A DNA stretch of 64,000 nucleotides from CAIYPG01 sp903864555 (GTDB lineage: Bacteria; Pseudomonadota; Gammaproteobacteria; Burkholderiales; SG8-39): assembly GCA_947474715.1 (NCBI GenBank), contig CANJJT010000007.1, forward strand, positions 1 through 64,000. The letters run 5' to 3'. The notes under the pieces are model-generated. The model saw only the letters and a program-made list of their open reading frames with translations. It was not told the DNA's origin and ran no database searches. Made by a program: the position numbers and the translations under genes. Positions 34,124 through 43,949 of the stretch are shown one piece after another; position 1 is the first letter of the stretch; every line of letters starts with the position of its first letter.

Positions 34124-36399
34124 TTGAATAAGTCCACGGTTTCATTGCGTGACGGAGCCTGGTTCAGGCGCGAGTAACCGGGAATGTTGCGCTTGAGCGC
34201 TTCCAGCGGATTGGAACCGATGCGGGAAAAACCGCTGAGCTCCAGTTGCAGAAAAAACGTGTTGTTCGTCTGTCCCGTTGCCGTGGCGAAACGCTGCATC
34301 ACACCGCGCAACACCCAGCAGTCGCCATTATATTCCAGGCCTCCGAGGGTCTCGATGACACGCCTGTCCTTGAGGGAGTAGTTGTATCGGCCCACGCCGT
34401 AGAAACCACGGCCCAGTGGCCACTGTGCCGACGCATCGATCTGGCCCAACTGGTCACGCAGATAGCGGTAGGACAGGTTGAGCAGCTTGAACATTTCCGG
34501 CTGGTAACGGGCCGACAGGTTGAGACGCTCGCTGCGCTGTTCACGCGGATTGAACTGTGCCGCCGTTTCCGCGGTCCAGTGCTGGGACACCCTGCCAGAC
34601 AAGGCCGCCAGCCAGTCCGACGACTTGTGGGTGCGGCGGGTGTCTCCCGTATTGAGCGTGACCTCCTGGTTGGACAGGTAGTAGCGCTGGCCCAGCGTGC
34701 CGCGCAACACTTCCTGTCCCGAGCCCTGATGCAGCAGCCGCGAGGTCATGGCCAGGGTCACCTGGTTGGCATCGTTGATGCGGTCTCCGCCAACAAAGGT
34801 GTTCTCGGAAAAAATCTGGGCGTAATTGAAATCCGCCACGGCTGTATCGAACAGCGGGATGCGGCCCTGGTTCTGGTAGGGCACCCGCAGGTAGTAGGCT
34901 CGCGGCTCCAGGGTCTGCACGAAGTTGTTGCCCGCAAGCTTGGTGTCGCGCTCGAAGACGAGGCCGCTGTCCACGCTGATGATGGGAATCGAGCGCCCGA
35001 TCGACGAATCCGTCCCTGCCGCATTGCGGTCCAGCGAGTAGTGCGTGTTGTGCACACCAATCTTGGGCGTCAGGAAGGCGCCGGCCGACAACAGGGGAAA
35101 GGACAGGCTTGGATAGGCGGTCACGCGCCGCCCCACCACCTGGGTAGGATGGGAGAAATCCACATATTCACCGGCAATGTTCAGGTCCAGCCCCATCAGG
35201 TCCTGACGCAGGGCATTCATGGTGATCTGCGGCGTGCGCGCGTAGGGCTTGGTCACCGGACTGTTGGGATCCTGCAGCGTCTGGAACTTCTGCACCCGCA
35301 AGGTGGCGCCGTACGTCCCGGACCCCCACCAGTTGCCGGCATAACCCAGGAATCCTTCGCGCAGCAGATTGGTCTGGGCCGTCAGGTTGATCCGGCTGCT
35401 CAGGTCGCGGAAATAGCTGTCGTCGCTGACCTTGTTGACGTTCAGCCCGCCCACCAGGCCGCCATTGGCATAGTTATGGTTCAGCGCCAGTGCCGAGCGC
35501 TGGCGGTTGAGCAACTTGTCATCGGGCAGCACCTCCATCTTGAACTGCCCGACGGAATGCTCATCGATGTAACGGAAGTCGCCATTGAGCTGGGCACCGC
35601 GCTTTTGCATATAGCGCCCCAGCACCGTCAGGTCCATGTTGGGGGCAATATTGAAATAGTACGGCACGGAAAATTCCGGCCCGCCCTGGCTGGTGCTGCC
35701 CACGTGCGGGGGCAGGAAACCGGACTTGCGCTCGTCGTTCAGGGAAAAACTCATCCAGGGGGCGTACAGGATGGGCGTGTTCTGGAAGTAAAGCGACGCA
35801 CTGCGCGCCTCACCAGTATCGCGTGTCATGTCCAGGTCCAGTTCACCGGCCTTGACGTACCAGCCGCCGCTGCCGGGCTTGCAGGTGGTGAAGGTGGCAT
35901 CGGTGAGGTGGTACTGGTTCTCCCCCTTGAACTCCAGCAATTCGGCGCTGCCCTGACCACTTTGCACCACGCCGGTGAAGATCTTCCTGCGGCTGAGCGA
36001 ATACGCCGGCTGCTCGAAGCCCCCGGTGCCCTCCTTCATCCTGTAGCGCAGGGCCGGGCCGCTCGCCTTCAAACCCTCACGCTCGATGCGGACATTGCCG
36101 CGTGCGCGGATCTCATCGGACTCGGCGGAATACTCGAGCGCATCCGCACCGACCAGCAGGTCCCCCTTGCGAAACTCCGCACGCCCCGTGGCCATCACCT
36201 CCTTGTCCGAGACGCCTTCGATGCGGTCGGCAGAAATGTAGGCCGGCAGTTGCAGGCCGCGCGAGCTTCCCTGTGCCGGTGAGTCGGCTGCCATAGGCGG
36301 CAGCCGCAATCCGGCACCGGCTCCGGAATCTGCCGCACGGACCAGCGCCGGCAGCAGCAAGACAAGGGCGAGTGCCGCAAGGCACGAGGGCTGGCGCAT
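34120..36399 (-). CDS. lptD: LPS-assembly protein LptD
   Basis: Outer-membrane beta-barrel that inserts LPS into the outer leaflet with LptE. Signal peptide MRQPSCLAALALVLLLPALV, then the periplasmic jellyroll (LPAYISADRIEGVSDKEVMA, GNVRIEREGLKASGPALRY) and the LptD barrel with YFNIAPNMDLTVLGRYMQKRG and SARYQPEMFKLLNLSYRYL. 759 residues from the ATG at 36399; the frame is open to a TTG at 36420, but the ATG fits the signal peptide. First gene of its operon and divergent from amgK, a conserved arrangement. Confidence 0.96.
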   Translation of the reverse strand: MRQPSCLAALALVLLLPALVRAADSGAGAGLRLPPMAADSPAQGSSRGLQLPAYISADRIEGVSDKEVMATGRAEFRKGDLLVGADALEYSAESDEIRARGNVRIEREGLKASGPALRYRMKEGTGGFEQPAYSLSRRKIFTGVVQSGQGSAELLEFKGENQYHLTDATFTTCKPGSGGWYVKAGELDLDMTRDTGEARSASLYFQNTPILYAPWMSFSLNDERKSGFLPPHVGSTSQGGPEFSVPYYFNIAPNMDLTVLGRYMQKRGAQLNGDFRYIDEHSVGQFKMEVLPDDKLLNRQRSALALNHNYANGGLVGGLNVNKVSDDSYFRDLSSRINLTAQTNLLREGFLGYAGNWWGSGTYGATLRVQKFQTLQDPNSPVTKPYARTPQITMNALRQDLMGLDLNIAGEYVDFSHPTQVVGRRVTAYPSLSFPLLSAGAFLTPKIGVHNTHYSLDRNAAGTDSSIGRSIPIISVDSGLVFERDTKLAGNNFVQTLEPRAYYLRVPYQNQGRIPLFDTAVADFNYAQIFSENTFVGGDRINDANQVTLAMTSRLLHQGSGQEVLRGTLGQRYYLSNQEVTLNTGDTRRTHKSSDWLAALSGRVSQHWTAETAAQFNPREQRSERLNLSARYQPEMFKLLNLSYRYLRDQLGQIDASAQWPLGRGFYGVGRYNYSLKDRRVIETLGGLEYNGDCWVLRGVMQRFATATGQTNNTFFLQLELSGFSRIGSNPLEALKRNIPGYSRLNQAPSRNETVDLFN

Positions 36400-36531
36400 G
36401 GGATTTTTTTGTAGGGACAATTGAGGAAAAGCCGGGTGCTAAAATCTCACAAATCACCGACTTAGGCAAACGCCTGCTGCCTGCGAAGCCTGTTTTTTCG
36501 CAAGCGCACGCGCCCCGCAGCAACCATCCCC

Positions 36532-37584
36532 GTGCAAGGCAGTGTGACTGTAGCCATCGAACCATCCCCGGACCCGCGACTTGCGCAACTGCAGGCATGG
36601 TTGCGCACCAGCCTGGGTCATGATGCCTGGTCCCTGGTGCCAGCCTCCAACGACGCCAGTTTCCGGCGTTACTTTCGTGTGCAGCTGGCCAGGCCCGAAC
36701 CGGACGGTCGCGCCACGCTCATCGTCATGGATGCCCCGCCCGACAAGGAAGACAGCCGCCCCTTCGTGAGCGTCGCCACCCTGCTGGCCCAGGCCGGCGT
36801 GAATGTCCCGCAGATCATCCGGCCGGACGTGGAGAACGGTTTCCTGCTGCTGTCGGACCTGGGGAACACCACCTATCTGAGCGCACTGCAGCAACCGGAG
36901 CAGGCCGACCGCCTGTACCTCAATGCCATCGACGCGCTGGTGGCGATCCAGAAAGCCAGTCGCCCCGGCGTGCTACCCGCCTACGACCGCCCCTTGCTGG
37001 AACGCGAACTGCAGCTGTTTCCCGAGTGGTACATCGGCCGGCAGCTTGGCGTCACCCTGGATCAGGCCCAGCAGGCCTGCCTGCGCGAGGCTTTCGACGC
37101 CATCCTGGAGAACAACCTGGCGCAGCCGACCGTCTATGTGCATCGGGACTACCATTCCCGCAATCTCATGGTGACCGAGCCGGATCCGGGCATCCTCGAC
37201 TTTCAGGATGCCGTCTACGGCCCCATCACCTATGACCTGGTGTCATTGCTGCGCGATGCCTACATCGCCTGGCCCGAGGCCCAGGTGATTGACTGGTGCG
37301 TGCGCTACTGGGAAAAGGCGCGCGCCGCAGGACTGCCGGTGGATGCCGATTTCGGCGCGTTCTACCGGAACTTCGAATGGATGGGCGCCCAGCGCCAGCT
37401 GAAAGTGCTGGGCATCTTTGCCCGCCTATGCCACCGCGATGGCAAGCAGGCCTACCTCAAGGACCAGCCACTGGTGATGCACTACCTGCGCAAGACCTGC
37501 GAGCGCTACCGCCAGCTCGGGCCGCTGGCCGCCCTTCTGGACACCCTGTCGCCGCAGGACACCCGGTCCGGCTTTACCTTCTAG
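36532..37584 (+). CDS. amgK: N-acetylmuramate/N-acetylglucosamine kinase AmgK
   Basis: Aminoglycoside-phosphotransferase-like anomeric sugar kinase of the peptidoglycan recycling route that bypasses GlmU/MurA. Visible are SFRRYFRVQL (nucleotide loop), TLIVMDAPPDKED (with PP-K-ED typical of this family), the catalytic loop VHRDYHSRNLMV and the metal site ILDFQDAVYGPITYDLVSLL. 350 residues. GTG at 36532 or 36544 starts the protein. Followed 7 bases later by murU, its pathway partner. Confidence 0.93.
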   Translation: MQGSVTVAIEPSPDPRLAQLQAWLRTSLGHDAWSLVPASNDASFRRYFRVQLARPEPDGRATLIVMDAPPDKEDSRPFVSVATLLAQAGVNVPQIIRPDVENGFLLLSDLGNTTYLSALQQPEQADRLYLNAIDALVAIQKASRPGVLPAYDRPLLERELQLFPEWYIGRQLGVTLDQAQQACLREAFDAILENNLAQPTVYVHRDYHSRNLMVTEPDPGILDFQDAVYGPITYDLVSLLRDAYIAWPEAQVIDWCVRYWEKARAAGLPVDADFGAFYRNFEWMGAQRQLKVLGIFARLCHRDGKQAYLKDQPLVMHYLRKTCERYRQLGPLAALLDTLSPQDTRSGFTF

Positions 37585-37591
37585 GCCGGTC

Positions 37592-38260
37592 ATGAAAGCA
37601 ATGATCCTGGCAGCCGGCCGCGGCGAGCGCATGCGCCCGCTGACCGACCACCTGCCCAAACCCCTGCTCGAAGTGAAAGGCCGGCCCATGATCGAATGGA
37701 CCGTCGCGGCACTGGCCGCAGCCGGCATACGCGAACTGGTCATCAACCACGCCCACCTGGGTGGCCTGATCGAGCAGTCACTTGGAGATGGCGCCCGCCT
37801 GGGCGTGCACATCGCCTATTCGCCCGAGGGCAGTGCGCTGGAGACGGCGGGCGGCATCGTCCAGGCGCTGCCGCTGCTGGGCGACCAGGCCTTCATCGCC
37901 GTGAATGGCGATCTGTATTGCGATTACGATTATTCCGGCCTGACGCGACGCACCCTCGGAGCCGATCTCGCCCATCTGGTCATGGTGCCCAACCCGCCGC
38001 ACCATCCCGCTGGCGATTTCTGCCTGACCGCCGGCCGGCTCGCCACCAGCGGCCCGACGGCGGGGCGGCATACCTTCGCCGGCATCGGACTCTACAGCAA
38101 AGCCCTGTTTGCCGGCCTGGTGCCCGGCGTGAAAGCACCGCTGGCGCCACTGTTGCGCTCGGCCATGGATCGAAATAAAGTAAGTGGTGAATTGCATGCC
38201 GGCCAATGGCATGATGTGGGCACACTGGAACGCCTGTCCGCACTGAATTCAGCCGGGTAA
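37592..38260 (+). CDS. murU: N-acetylmuramate-1-phosphate uridylyltransferase MurU
   Basis: Nucleotidyltransferase of 222 residues that makes UDP-MurNAc from MurNAc-1-P, the product of AmgK. The signature loop is MILAAGRGERMRPLTDHLPKPLLEVKG, followed by INHAHLGGLIEQ and FIAVNGDLYCDYDY with the metal Asp. The absence of a trimer domain and its position after amgK distinguish it from glucose-1-P thymidylyltransferases. It confers intrinsic fosfomycin tolerance in pseudomonads. Confidence 0.93.
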   Translation: MKAMILAAGRGERMRPLTDHLPKPLLEVKGRPMIEWTVAALAAAGIRELVINHAHLGGLIEQSLGDGARLGVHIAYSPEGSALETAGGIVQALPLLGDQAFIAVNGDLYCDYDYSGLTRRTLGADLAHLVMVPNPPHHPAGDFCLTAGRLATSGPTAGRHTFAGIGLYSKALFAGLVPGVKAPLAPLLRSAMDRNKVSGELHAGQWHDVGTLERLSALNSAG

Positions 38261-38354
38261 GCACCGATCATCACGCTGATGCGCCGGTCAGGCGACTTGC
38301 CCAGCGGCCCGCGCGGCATGACAATGCACCACCCTCCCTGCAGAACCCTTCCGG

Positions 38355-39683
38355 ATGAATGCCGCCCTGCCCTCCCCCGCCTCGATCTTTGCCCCGCGAC
38401 GCGCCCAATTGCTGCGCAGCATGCAGCAGGGCGTCGCCATCATCCCCACGGCCCCCGAACGCCTGCGTAACCGCGACAGCGATTACCTGTACCGCTTCGA
38501 CAGCTACTTCTATCACCTCAGCGGCTTCGGCGAGCCCGAAGCGGTGCTGTTCCTGATCGCCGGGGAATCGCCCAGGTCCGTCCTGTTCTGCCGTGACAAG
38601 CACCCGGAGCGCGAGCTGTGGGAGGGTTTCCGCCACGGGCCCGATGCCGCCCGCGAACGCTACGGCTTCGACGAGGCCCATTCCATTGCCAGCCTGGATG
38701 AAATCGCCCCGACGCTGCTGGCCAACCAGCCAGCCGTCTACTATGCACCGGGCGCCGACAGCGCCTGGGATGCACGCATCCTCGGATGGCTCAATCGCGT
38801 GCGCGAACAATCGCGCGCCGGCGTGACGGCACCGACCGCCATCCACGACGTGCGCACCCTGCTGGACGAGATGCGCCTGCGCAAGGACGCCATCGAGATG
38901 GCCACCATGCGCAGCGCCGCCGACATTTCCGCCGAAGCCCACATCGCGGCCATGCGCGCCACGCGCCCGGGCAGCATGGAGTACGAAATCGAGGCCGAGC
39001 TGCTGTACCGCTTCCGCCGGCGCGGCGCGCAGTTCCCGGCCTACTGGCCCATCGTGGCCGGCGGCGCCAATGCCTGCGTGCTGCACTACCGCGAGAACAA
39101 CCAGCGCCTCAAGGACGGCGACCTGCTGCTCATCGATGCCGGCTGCGAGCTGGACGGCTATGCCTCGGACATCACGCGCACCTTTCCGGTTAGCGGCCGC
39201 TTCAGCAAGGCACAGCGCGAGATCTACGAACTGGTGCTGGATGCGCAGACTGCAGCCATCGCCGCCACCCGCCCAGGCGGCAGTTGGAATGCGCCGCACG
39301 ACGCCGCGGTGCATACCCTGGCCGAAGGCTTCGTGCGCCTGGGGCTGTGCCAGGGCACGGCCGACAGCGTCATCGAGACCGAGGACTATCGGCGCTTCTA
39401 CATGCACCGCACCGGCCACTGGCTGGGACTGGACGTGCATGACGCGGGCGACTACAAGCATGCCGGCGACTGGCGACTGCTGGAGCCAGGCATGGTGCTG
39501 ACGGTCGAACCCGGCTGTTACATCCGCCCCGACGACAAGGTTCCGGAGCAGTACTGGAACATCGGTGTGCGCATCGAGGATGATGTCGTGGTCACGGACA
39601 CGGGCTGCGAGGTCATCACCTCTGCCACACCCAAGTCAGTGGCCGAACTGGAAGCCCTGGTGGGCCGGGGCACGGCAGGCTGA
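38355..39683 (+). CDS. pepP: Xaa-Pro aminopeptidase
   Basis: Cytoplasmic pita-bread metallopeptidase (M24B) of 442 residues removing N-terminal residues before proline. The N-domain shows YRFDSYFYHLSGFGEPEAVL. Catalytic metal ligands lie in LLIDAGCELDGYASDITRTFP (two Asp), RTGHWLGLDVHDAG (His), LTVEPGCYI (Glu) and GVRIEDDVVVT (Glu). Overlaps ubiH by one base (TGATG), the same pepP-ubiH pairing as in enterics. Confidence 0.96.
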   Translation: MNAALPSPASIFAPRRAQLLRSMQQGVAIIPTAPERLRNRDSDYLYRFDSYFYHLSGFGEPEAVLFLIAGESPRSVLFCRDKHPERELWEGFRHGPDAARERYGFDEAHSIASLDEIAPTLLANQPAVYYAPGADSAWDARILGWLNRVREQSRAGVTAPTAIHDVRTLLDEMRLRKDAIEMATMRSAADISAEAHIAAMRATRPGSMEYEIEAELLYRFRRRGAQFPAYWPIVAGGANACVLHYRENNQRLKDGDLLLIDAGCELDGYASDITRTFPVSGRFSKAQREIYELVLDAQTAAIAATRPGGSWNAPHDAAVHTLAEGFVRLGLCQGTADSVIETEDYRRFYMHRTGHWLGLDVHDAGDYKHAGDWRLLEPGMVLTVEPGCYIRPDDKVPEQYWNIGVRIEDDVVVTDTGCEVITSATPKSVAELEALVGRGTAG

Positions 39684-40855
39684 TGGCTGCCCCTTTTGAC
39701 ATCATCATTGCCGGCAGTGGCCCGGTCGGCATGGCGCTCGCCCAGGCCCTGCAGGTGCTGATGCGCGACGGACTGCCGGAGGACAGCCTGCGCGTGCTGC
39801 ACATCGGCGGGCCGGCGACAGGCGCAGACCGGCCCATCGCACTGTCCTGGGGTTCACGACTGATCCTGCAGCGCATGGGCTGCTGGGACACGCTGCCGGT
39901 CACGCCCATCACCCGCATCCATGTCTCGCAGCAAAAGGCCTTTGGCCGCACCCTCATCACTGCAGAAGACCACGGCATTGAGGCGCTCGGTTATGTCGCC
40001 GGCTATCGTGACATTGTCAGCAGGCTCGAAGCGGCTGAGGGATCAGGTCACGGCCTGCACCGGCATATCGGCCAGGCCAACGCATGGCACCCCACGGCCG
40101 ACGGCATCACCGTGGAATGCAAGGGAGAACAGTTTCAGGGCAAGCTGCTGGTGCTGGCCGACGGTGCCGGCGACGAAGCCGGCCGTGAAACGGTCAAGTC
40201 CTATGACCAGAGCGCCATCGTCTGCGACCTGCAGGCCGAACAGGCGCACGGCAACACTGCCTGGGAACGATTCTCGACCCAGGGTCCGCTGGCCTTGTTG
40301 CCGCATCGCAACGGTCACGCGCAGGTGTGGACGGCAGGCACCGAGCGCGCCGCGGAATTGATGGCGCTGGATGATGCAGCGTTCATCGCCGCTGCACAGA
40401 CGGCATTCGGCGGCCGGCTGGGACGGTTTCGCAGCGTGGGTCCGCGTGCAGCCTTCCCGCTGGCACTCAAATACCGCCGGGAGATCCCCGGTCCACGCAT
40501 CATTCCCATCGGCAACGCTGCGCAGACGCTGCATCCGGTGGCCGGACAAGGCCTCAACCTCGGCCTGCGCGATGCCTGGGAACTGGCGGAGCTTGTCGTG
40601 GATGCCGCCAGCGGCGTGAAGCCGGAGTTGCCGCTGCCAGGCAGCGACGCCTTTGCCGCCGCCTACGCGCGACGACGCAGGCTGGATCGCATGGCCATGG
40701 TCAGGCTGACCGACGGACTGATCGCAGCATTCTCGCTGGACCTGCCGCTGGCTGCGAGCTTGCGCGGCGCAGCGCTGGCCTTTTTGGACGTGGTGCCTCC
40801 GGCACGCCGCCTGCTGTCGCGCCGCATGATGTTCGGCGCTCGTGCATTGCCCTGA
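39683..40855 (+). CDS. ubiH: 2-octaprenyl-6-methoxyphenol hydroxylase-like FAD monooxygenase
   Basis: UbiH/COQ6-family hydroxylase of 390 residues acting on the ubiquinone ring. The N-terminal FAD motif is DIIIAGSGPVGMALAQALQ, the middle part has LVLADGAGDEAGRETV (a diverged GADG motif) and the second FAD motif is IIPIGNAAQTLHPVAGQGLNLGLRD (GNAAQTLHP replaces GDAAH). The pepP-ubiH coupling supports the UbiH label over its paralogues. The GD-to-GN change is typical of the UbiH branch. Confidence 0.88.
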   Translation: MAAPFDIIIAGSGPVGMALAQALQVLMRDGLPEDSLRVLHIGGPATGADRPIALSWGSRLILQRMGCWDTLPVTPITRIHVSQQKAFGRTLITAEDHGIEALGYVAGYRDIVSRLEAAEGSGHGLHRHIGQANAWHPTADGITVECKGEQFQGKLLVLADGAGDEAGRETVKSYDQSAIVCDLQAEQAHGNTAWERFSTQGPLALLPHRNGHAQVWTAGTERAAELMALDDAAFIAAAQTAFGGRLGRFRSVGPRAAFPLALKYRREIPGPRIIPIGNAAQTLHPVAGQGLNLGLRDAWELAELVVDAASGVKPELPLPGSDAFAAAYARRRRLDRMAMVRLTDGLIAAFSLDLPLAASLRGAALAFLDVVPPARRLLSRRMMFGARALP

Positions 40856-41026
40856 CGCGGCAAGCACATCGCATCGCAACAAGCGGCCTCTCCTGACGTT
40901 GACGGTGAAATGAAGGCCCGCTGCGCCTGGCCGGCGATACCGGCACATCGCTGATCGAGAAAAAATCTGCAGCAATAACGCTCTTCCCCGAGCACCACCG
41001 CTTTGCGTAAAATTTGTGCACACGCC

Positions 41027-41055
41027 CTGTCATGCACGTGGGGATTGGGTATAGA
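41027..41055 (+). promoter_or_regulatory. Candidate promoter of dusB-fis
   Basis: CTGTCA (41027-41032), a 17-base spacer and TATAGA (41050-41055) lie about 41 bases before the dusB start. Both hexamers match at four of six positions. The remainder of the 240-base gap after ubiH shows no gene and no convincing terminator. Confidence 0.4.
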
Positions 41056-41095
41056 ATTGCTCCCCCGCTTTCCTCCTGATCCCCTTCGCCTGTCC

Positions 41096-42115
41096 ATGCA
41101 AATCGGTACGCACGTGCTGCGCAACAATCTATTTGTCGCACCGATGGCAGGGGTCACGGACAGGCCCTTCCGACAACTGTGCAAGCAGTTCGGCGCCGGC
41201 CTCGCCGTGTCCGAAATGGTGGCCTCCAATTCACTGCTGTGGGGCAGCGAGAAGACGCGCCGGCGCGCCAATCATGATGGCGAAGTCGATCCCATCTCGG
41301 TGCAGATCGCCGGTGCCGATCCGGCCATGATGGCCAATGCCGCGCGCTACAACGTCGATGAGGGCGCGCAGATCATCGACATCAACATGGGCTGCCCGGC
41401 CAAGAAGGTGTGCAATACCCACGCCGGCTCCGCGCTGTTGCGCGACGAACCCCTGGTGGCGCGCATCCTGGAAGCCGTGGTCAGGGCCGTCGATGTGCCG
41501 GTGACGCTGAAGTTTCGCACCGGCTGGGACAAGCAGAACCGCAACGCCCTCGCCGTGGCCAGGATCGCCGAGGACATCGGCATCCAGCTGCTGTCAATCC
41601 ATGGTCGCACCCGCGCCTGCGGCTACAGCGGCCATGCCGAATACGACACCATCCGTGAAGTGAAGGCGAGTACCCGCCTGCCGGTGATCGCCAACGGCGA
41701 CATCACCACGCCGCAGCAGGCCAAGTTCGTGCTGGACTACACCGGCGCCGACGGCGTCATGATCGGGCGCGCGGCCCAGGGCAGGCCCTGGATCTTTCGC
41801 GAGATCGAGCACTTCCTGGTGACCGGTGACACGCTGCCGCCGCCGCTGGTCACCGAGATCCACACCGTGCTGATCGGCCACCTGCACGACCTGCATACCT
41901 TCTACGGCAGCGATCGCGGGGTCAAGGTCGCACGCAAGCACATCTCCTGGTACACCAAGGGGCTGGCCGGGTCGGCCGCCTTCCGGCACCACATGAACAC
42001 CCTGGGCAGCTGCGAGGAGCAGTTGCTGGCGGTCAACCGCTTCTTCGAAGAACTCGCCAGCCATGACCGGCGGCTGCGTTACGTCGAGGAGACTGAAATG
42101 GAACTCGCTGCATGA
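41096..42115 (+). CDS. dusB: tRNA-dihydrouridine synthase B
   Basis: FMN enzyme of 339 residues that reduces uridines in the tRNA D-loop. It starts MQIGTHVLRNNLFVAPMAGVTDRPF. Visible are IDINMGCPAKKVCNTHAGSAL with the catalytic Cys, LKFRTGWDKQNRNA, SIHGRTRACGYSGHAEYDTI and MIGRAAQGRPWIFREI. The frame is open upstream, but family N-termini start at 41096. It overlaps fis by ATGA, and the dusB-fis pairing is widely conserved. Confidence 0.96.
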   Translation: MQIGTHVLRNNLFVAPMAGVTDRPFRQLCKQFGAGLAVSEMVASNSLLWGSEKTRRRANHDGEVDPISVQIAGADPAMMANAARYNVDEGAQIIDINMGCPAKKVCNTHAGSALLRDEPLVARILEAVVRAVDVPVTLKFRTGWDKQNRNALAVARIAEDIGIQLLSIHGRTRACGYSGHAEYDTIREVKASTRLPVIANGDITTPQQAKFVLDYTGADGVMIGRAAQGRPWIFREIEHFLVTGDTLPPPLVTEIHTVLIGHLHDLHTFYGSDRGVKVARKHISWYTKGLAGSAAFRHHMNTLGSCEEQLLAVNRFFEELASHDRRLRYVEETEMELAA

Positions 42116-42357
42116 GCACAAGACAAACCAACGAGATCGCCGATTGCGTACGGCGCTCACTGGACAAGTACTTCAAGGACCTCGACGGAGAGAAGCCGCG
42201 CTCCGTGTACGACATGGTGATCCGCAATGTCGAGCGCCCGCTGCTGGAGGTCGTGCTCGACCAGGCCGAGGGCAACCAGACTGTCGCCGCCGAAATGCTC
42301 GGCATCAACCGCAACACGCTGCGCAAGAAAATGCAGTCGCTGAAGATCAAGATCTGA
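42112..42357 (+). CDS. fis: DNA-binding protein Fis
   Basis: Nucleoid-associated regulator of 81 residues. The C-terminal helix-turn-helix reads GNQTVAAEMLGINRNTLRKKMQSLKI, nearly identical to the enteric consensus. The N-terminal beta-hairpin arm is shorter than in E. coli (98 residues), as usual in betaproteobacteria. Translation is coupled to dusB and only two bases separate it from purH. Confidence 0.95.
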   Translation: MSTRQTNEIADCVRRSLDKYFKDLDGEKPRSVYDMVIRNVERPLLEVVLDQAEGNQTVAAEMLGINRNTLRKKMQSLKIKI

Positions 42358-42359
42358 AC

Positions 42360-43940
42360 ATGAAAATCCGCCAGGCACTCATCAGCGTATCCGACAAGAC
42401 CGGCCTGCTCGACCTTGCCAGGGGCCTGGCCAGACTCGACATCCGCATCCTTTCCACGGGCGGCACGGCAAAGATGCTGGCCGACAACGGCATTGCCGTC
42501 ACCGAAGTGGCTGACCACACCGGTTTTCCGGAAATGCTCGACGGCCGCGTGAAAACGCTGCACCCGAAAATCCATGGCGGCCTGCTGGCCCGGCGCGACC
42601 TGCCCGAACACATGGCCGCCATCGACCAGCATGGCATCAGCGGCATCGACCTGCTGGTGGTCAACCTCTACCCCTTCGAAGCCACGGTGGCCAAACCCGG
42701 TTGCACCCTGGAAGACGCCATCGAGAACATCGACATCGGCGGGCCGGCCATGGTGCGTTCCGCGGCCAAGAACTGGAAGGGCGTGGGCGTACTCACCGAT
42801 GCATCCCAGTATGCCGCGGCGCTCGCCGAGATCGAGCGTGATGGCAGCCTGTGCGATACCACGCGATTCTCACTGGCAGTGGCCGCGTTCAACCGCATCT
42901 CCAATTACGATGGCGCGATCAGCGACTACCTCTCCGGCATCCAGTCCGACGGCAGCCATGCACTGTTCTCCGGCCAGGCCAATGGCCGCTTCCTCAAGCT
43001 GCAGGACCTGCGCTACGGCGAGAATCCGCACCAGCAGGCAGCGTTCTACCGCGACCTGCATCCGGCTCCCGGGTCGCTCGTCACGGCTAGGCAACTGCAG
43101 GGCAAGGAACTGTCCTACAACAATATCGCCGACTCCGATGCCGCCTGGGAGTGCGTGAAAAGCTTCAACGCCTGTGCCTGCGTCATCGTCAAGCACGCCA
43201 ATCCCTGCGGCGTGGCGGTCGGCGCCGACCCGCTCGAGGCCTACAGCAAGGCCTTCAAGACTGACCCAACCTCGGCCTTCGGCGGCATCATTGCGCTCAA
43301 CCGCACCCTGGATGGCGCCGCCGCCCAGGCCATCTCGAAGCAGTTCGTCGAAGTGCTGATGGCCCCCGCCTTCACCCCCGAGGCCCTGGAAATCTTCAAG
43401 TCCAAGGCCAATGTGCGCATCCTCGAGATCGCGCTGCCCCCTGGGGGCCAGACAGACTGGGACAACGGTCGCAACCTGATGGACGTGAAGCGCGTCGGTT
43501 CCGGCCTGCTGATGCAAACCGCCGACAACAAGGTGTTGACCGAGTCCGAACTGAAAGTGGTGACCACGAAGGCTCCCACTGCCCAGCAGATCCAGGACCT
43601 GCTGTTTGCCTGGACGGTCGGCAAGTACGTGAAGTCCAATGCCATCGTGTTCTGCAGCGGCGGCATGACCATGGGCGTGGGCGCAGGCCAGATGAGCCGG
43701 CTCGACTCGGCGCGCATCGCCAGCATCAAGGCTGAAGCCGCAAGCCTGTCGCTGAAAGGCACCGTGGTGGCCTCCGATGCCTTCTTCCCCTTCCGCGACG
43801 GACTGGATGTCGTCATCGATGCCGGCGCCGTGGCGGTGATACAACCGGGCGGCAGCATGCGTGACGACGAAGTGATTGCAGCAGCCAATGAACGCGGGGT
43901 GGCCATGGTATTCAGCGGCGTGCGCCATTTCCGGCACTGA
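42360..43940 (+). CDS. purH: Bifunctional AICAR transformylase / IMP cyclohydrolase
   Basis: Performs the last two steps of IMP synthesis. The N-terminal cyclohydrolase domain has RQALISVSDKTGLLDLARGL, ILSTGGTAKMLADNG and HPKIHGGLLARRD. The transformylase domain has LRYGENPHQQAAFYRD, CVIVKHANPCGVAVG (the KH catalytic pair) and SDAFFPFRDGLDV. 526 residues. It starts two bases after fis, so Fis and purine synthesis are probably on one transcript. Confidence 0.97.
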   Translation: MKIRQALISVSDKTGLLDLARGLARLDIRILSTGGTAKMLADNGIAVTEVADHTGFPEMLDGRVKTLHPKIHGGLLARRDLPEHMAAIDQHGISGIDLLVVNLYPFEATVAKPGCTLEDAIENIDIGGPAMVRSAAKNWKGVGVLTDASQYAAALAEIERDGSLCDTTRFSLAVAAFNRISNYDGAISDYLSGIQSDGSHALFSGQANGRFLKLQDLRYGENPHQQAAFYRDLHPAPGSLVTARQLQGKELSYNNIADSDAAWECVKSFNACACVIVKHANPCGVAVGADPLEAYSKAFKTDPTSAFGGIIALNRTLDGAAAQAISKQFVEVLMAPAFTPEALEIFKSKANVRILEIALPPGGQTDWDNGRNLMDVKRVGSGLLMQTADNKVLTESELKVVTTKAPTAQQIQDLLFAWTVGKYVKSNAIVFCSGGMTMGVGAGQMSRLDSARIASIKAEAASLSLKGTVVASDAFFPFRDGLDVVIDAGAVAVIQPGGSMRDDEVIAAANERGVAMVFSGVRHFRH

Positions 43941-43949
43941 GCCGGACAC

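Noticed and set aside
34246..36282. 678-codon plus-strand open frame
   Set aside because: Antisense to lptD, with no recognisable domain and a His/Arg/Gly-rich composition.
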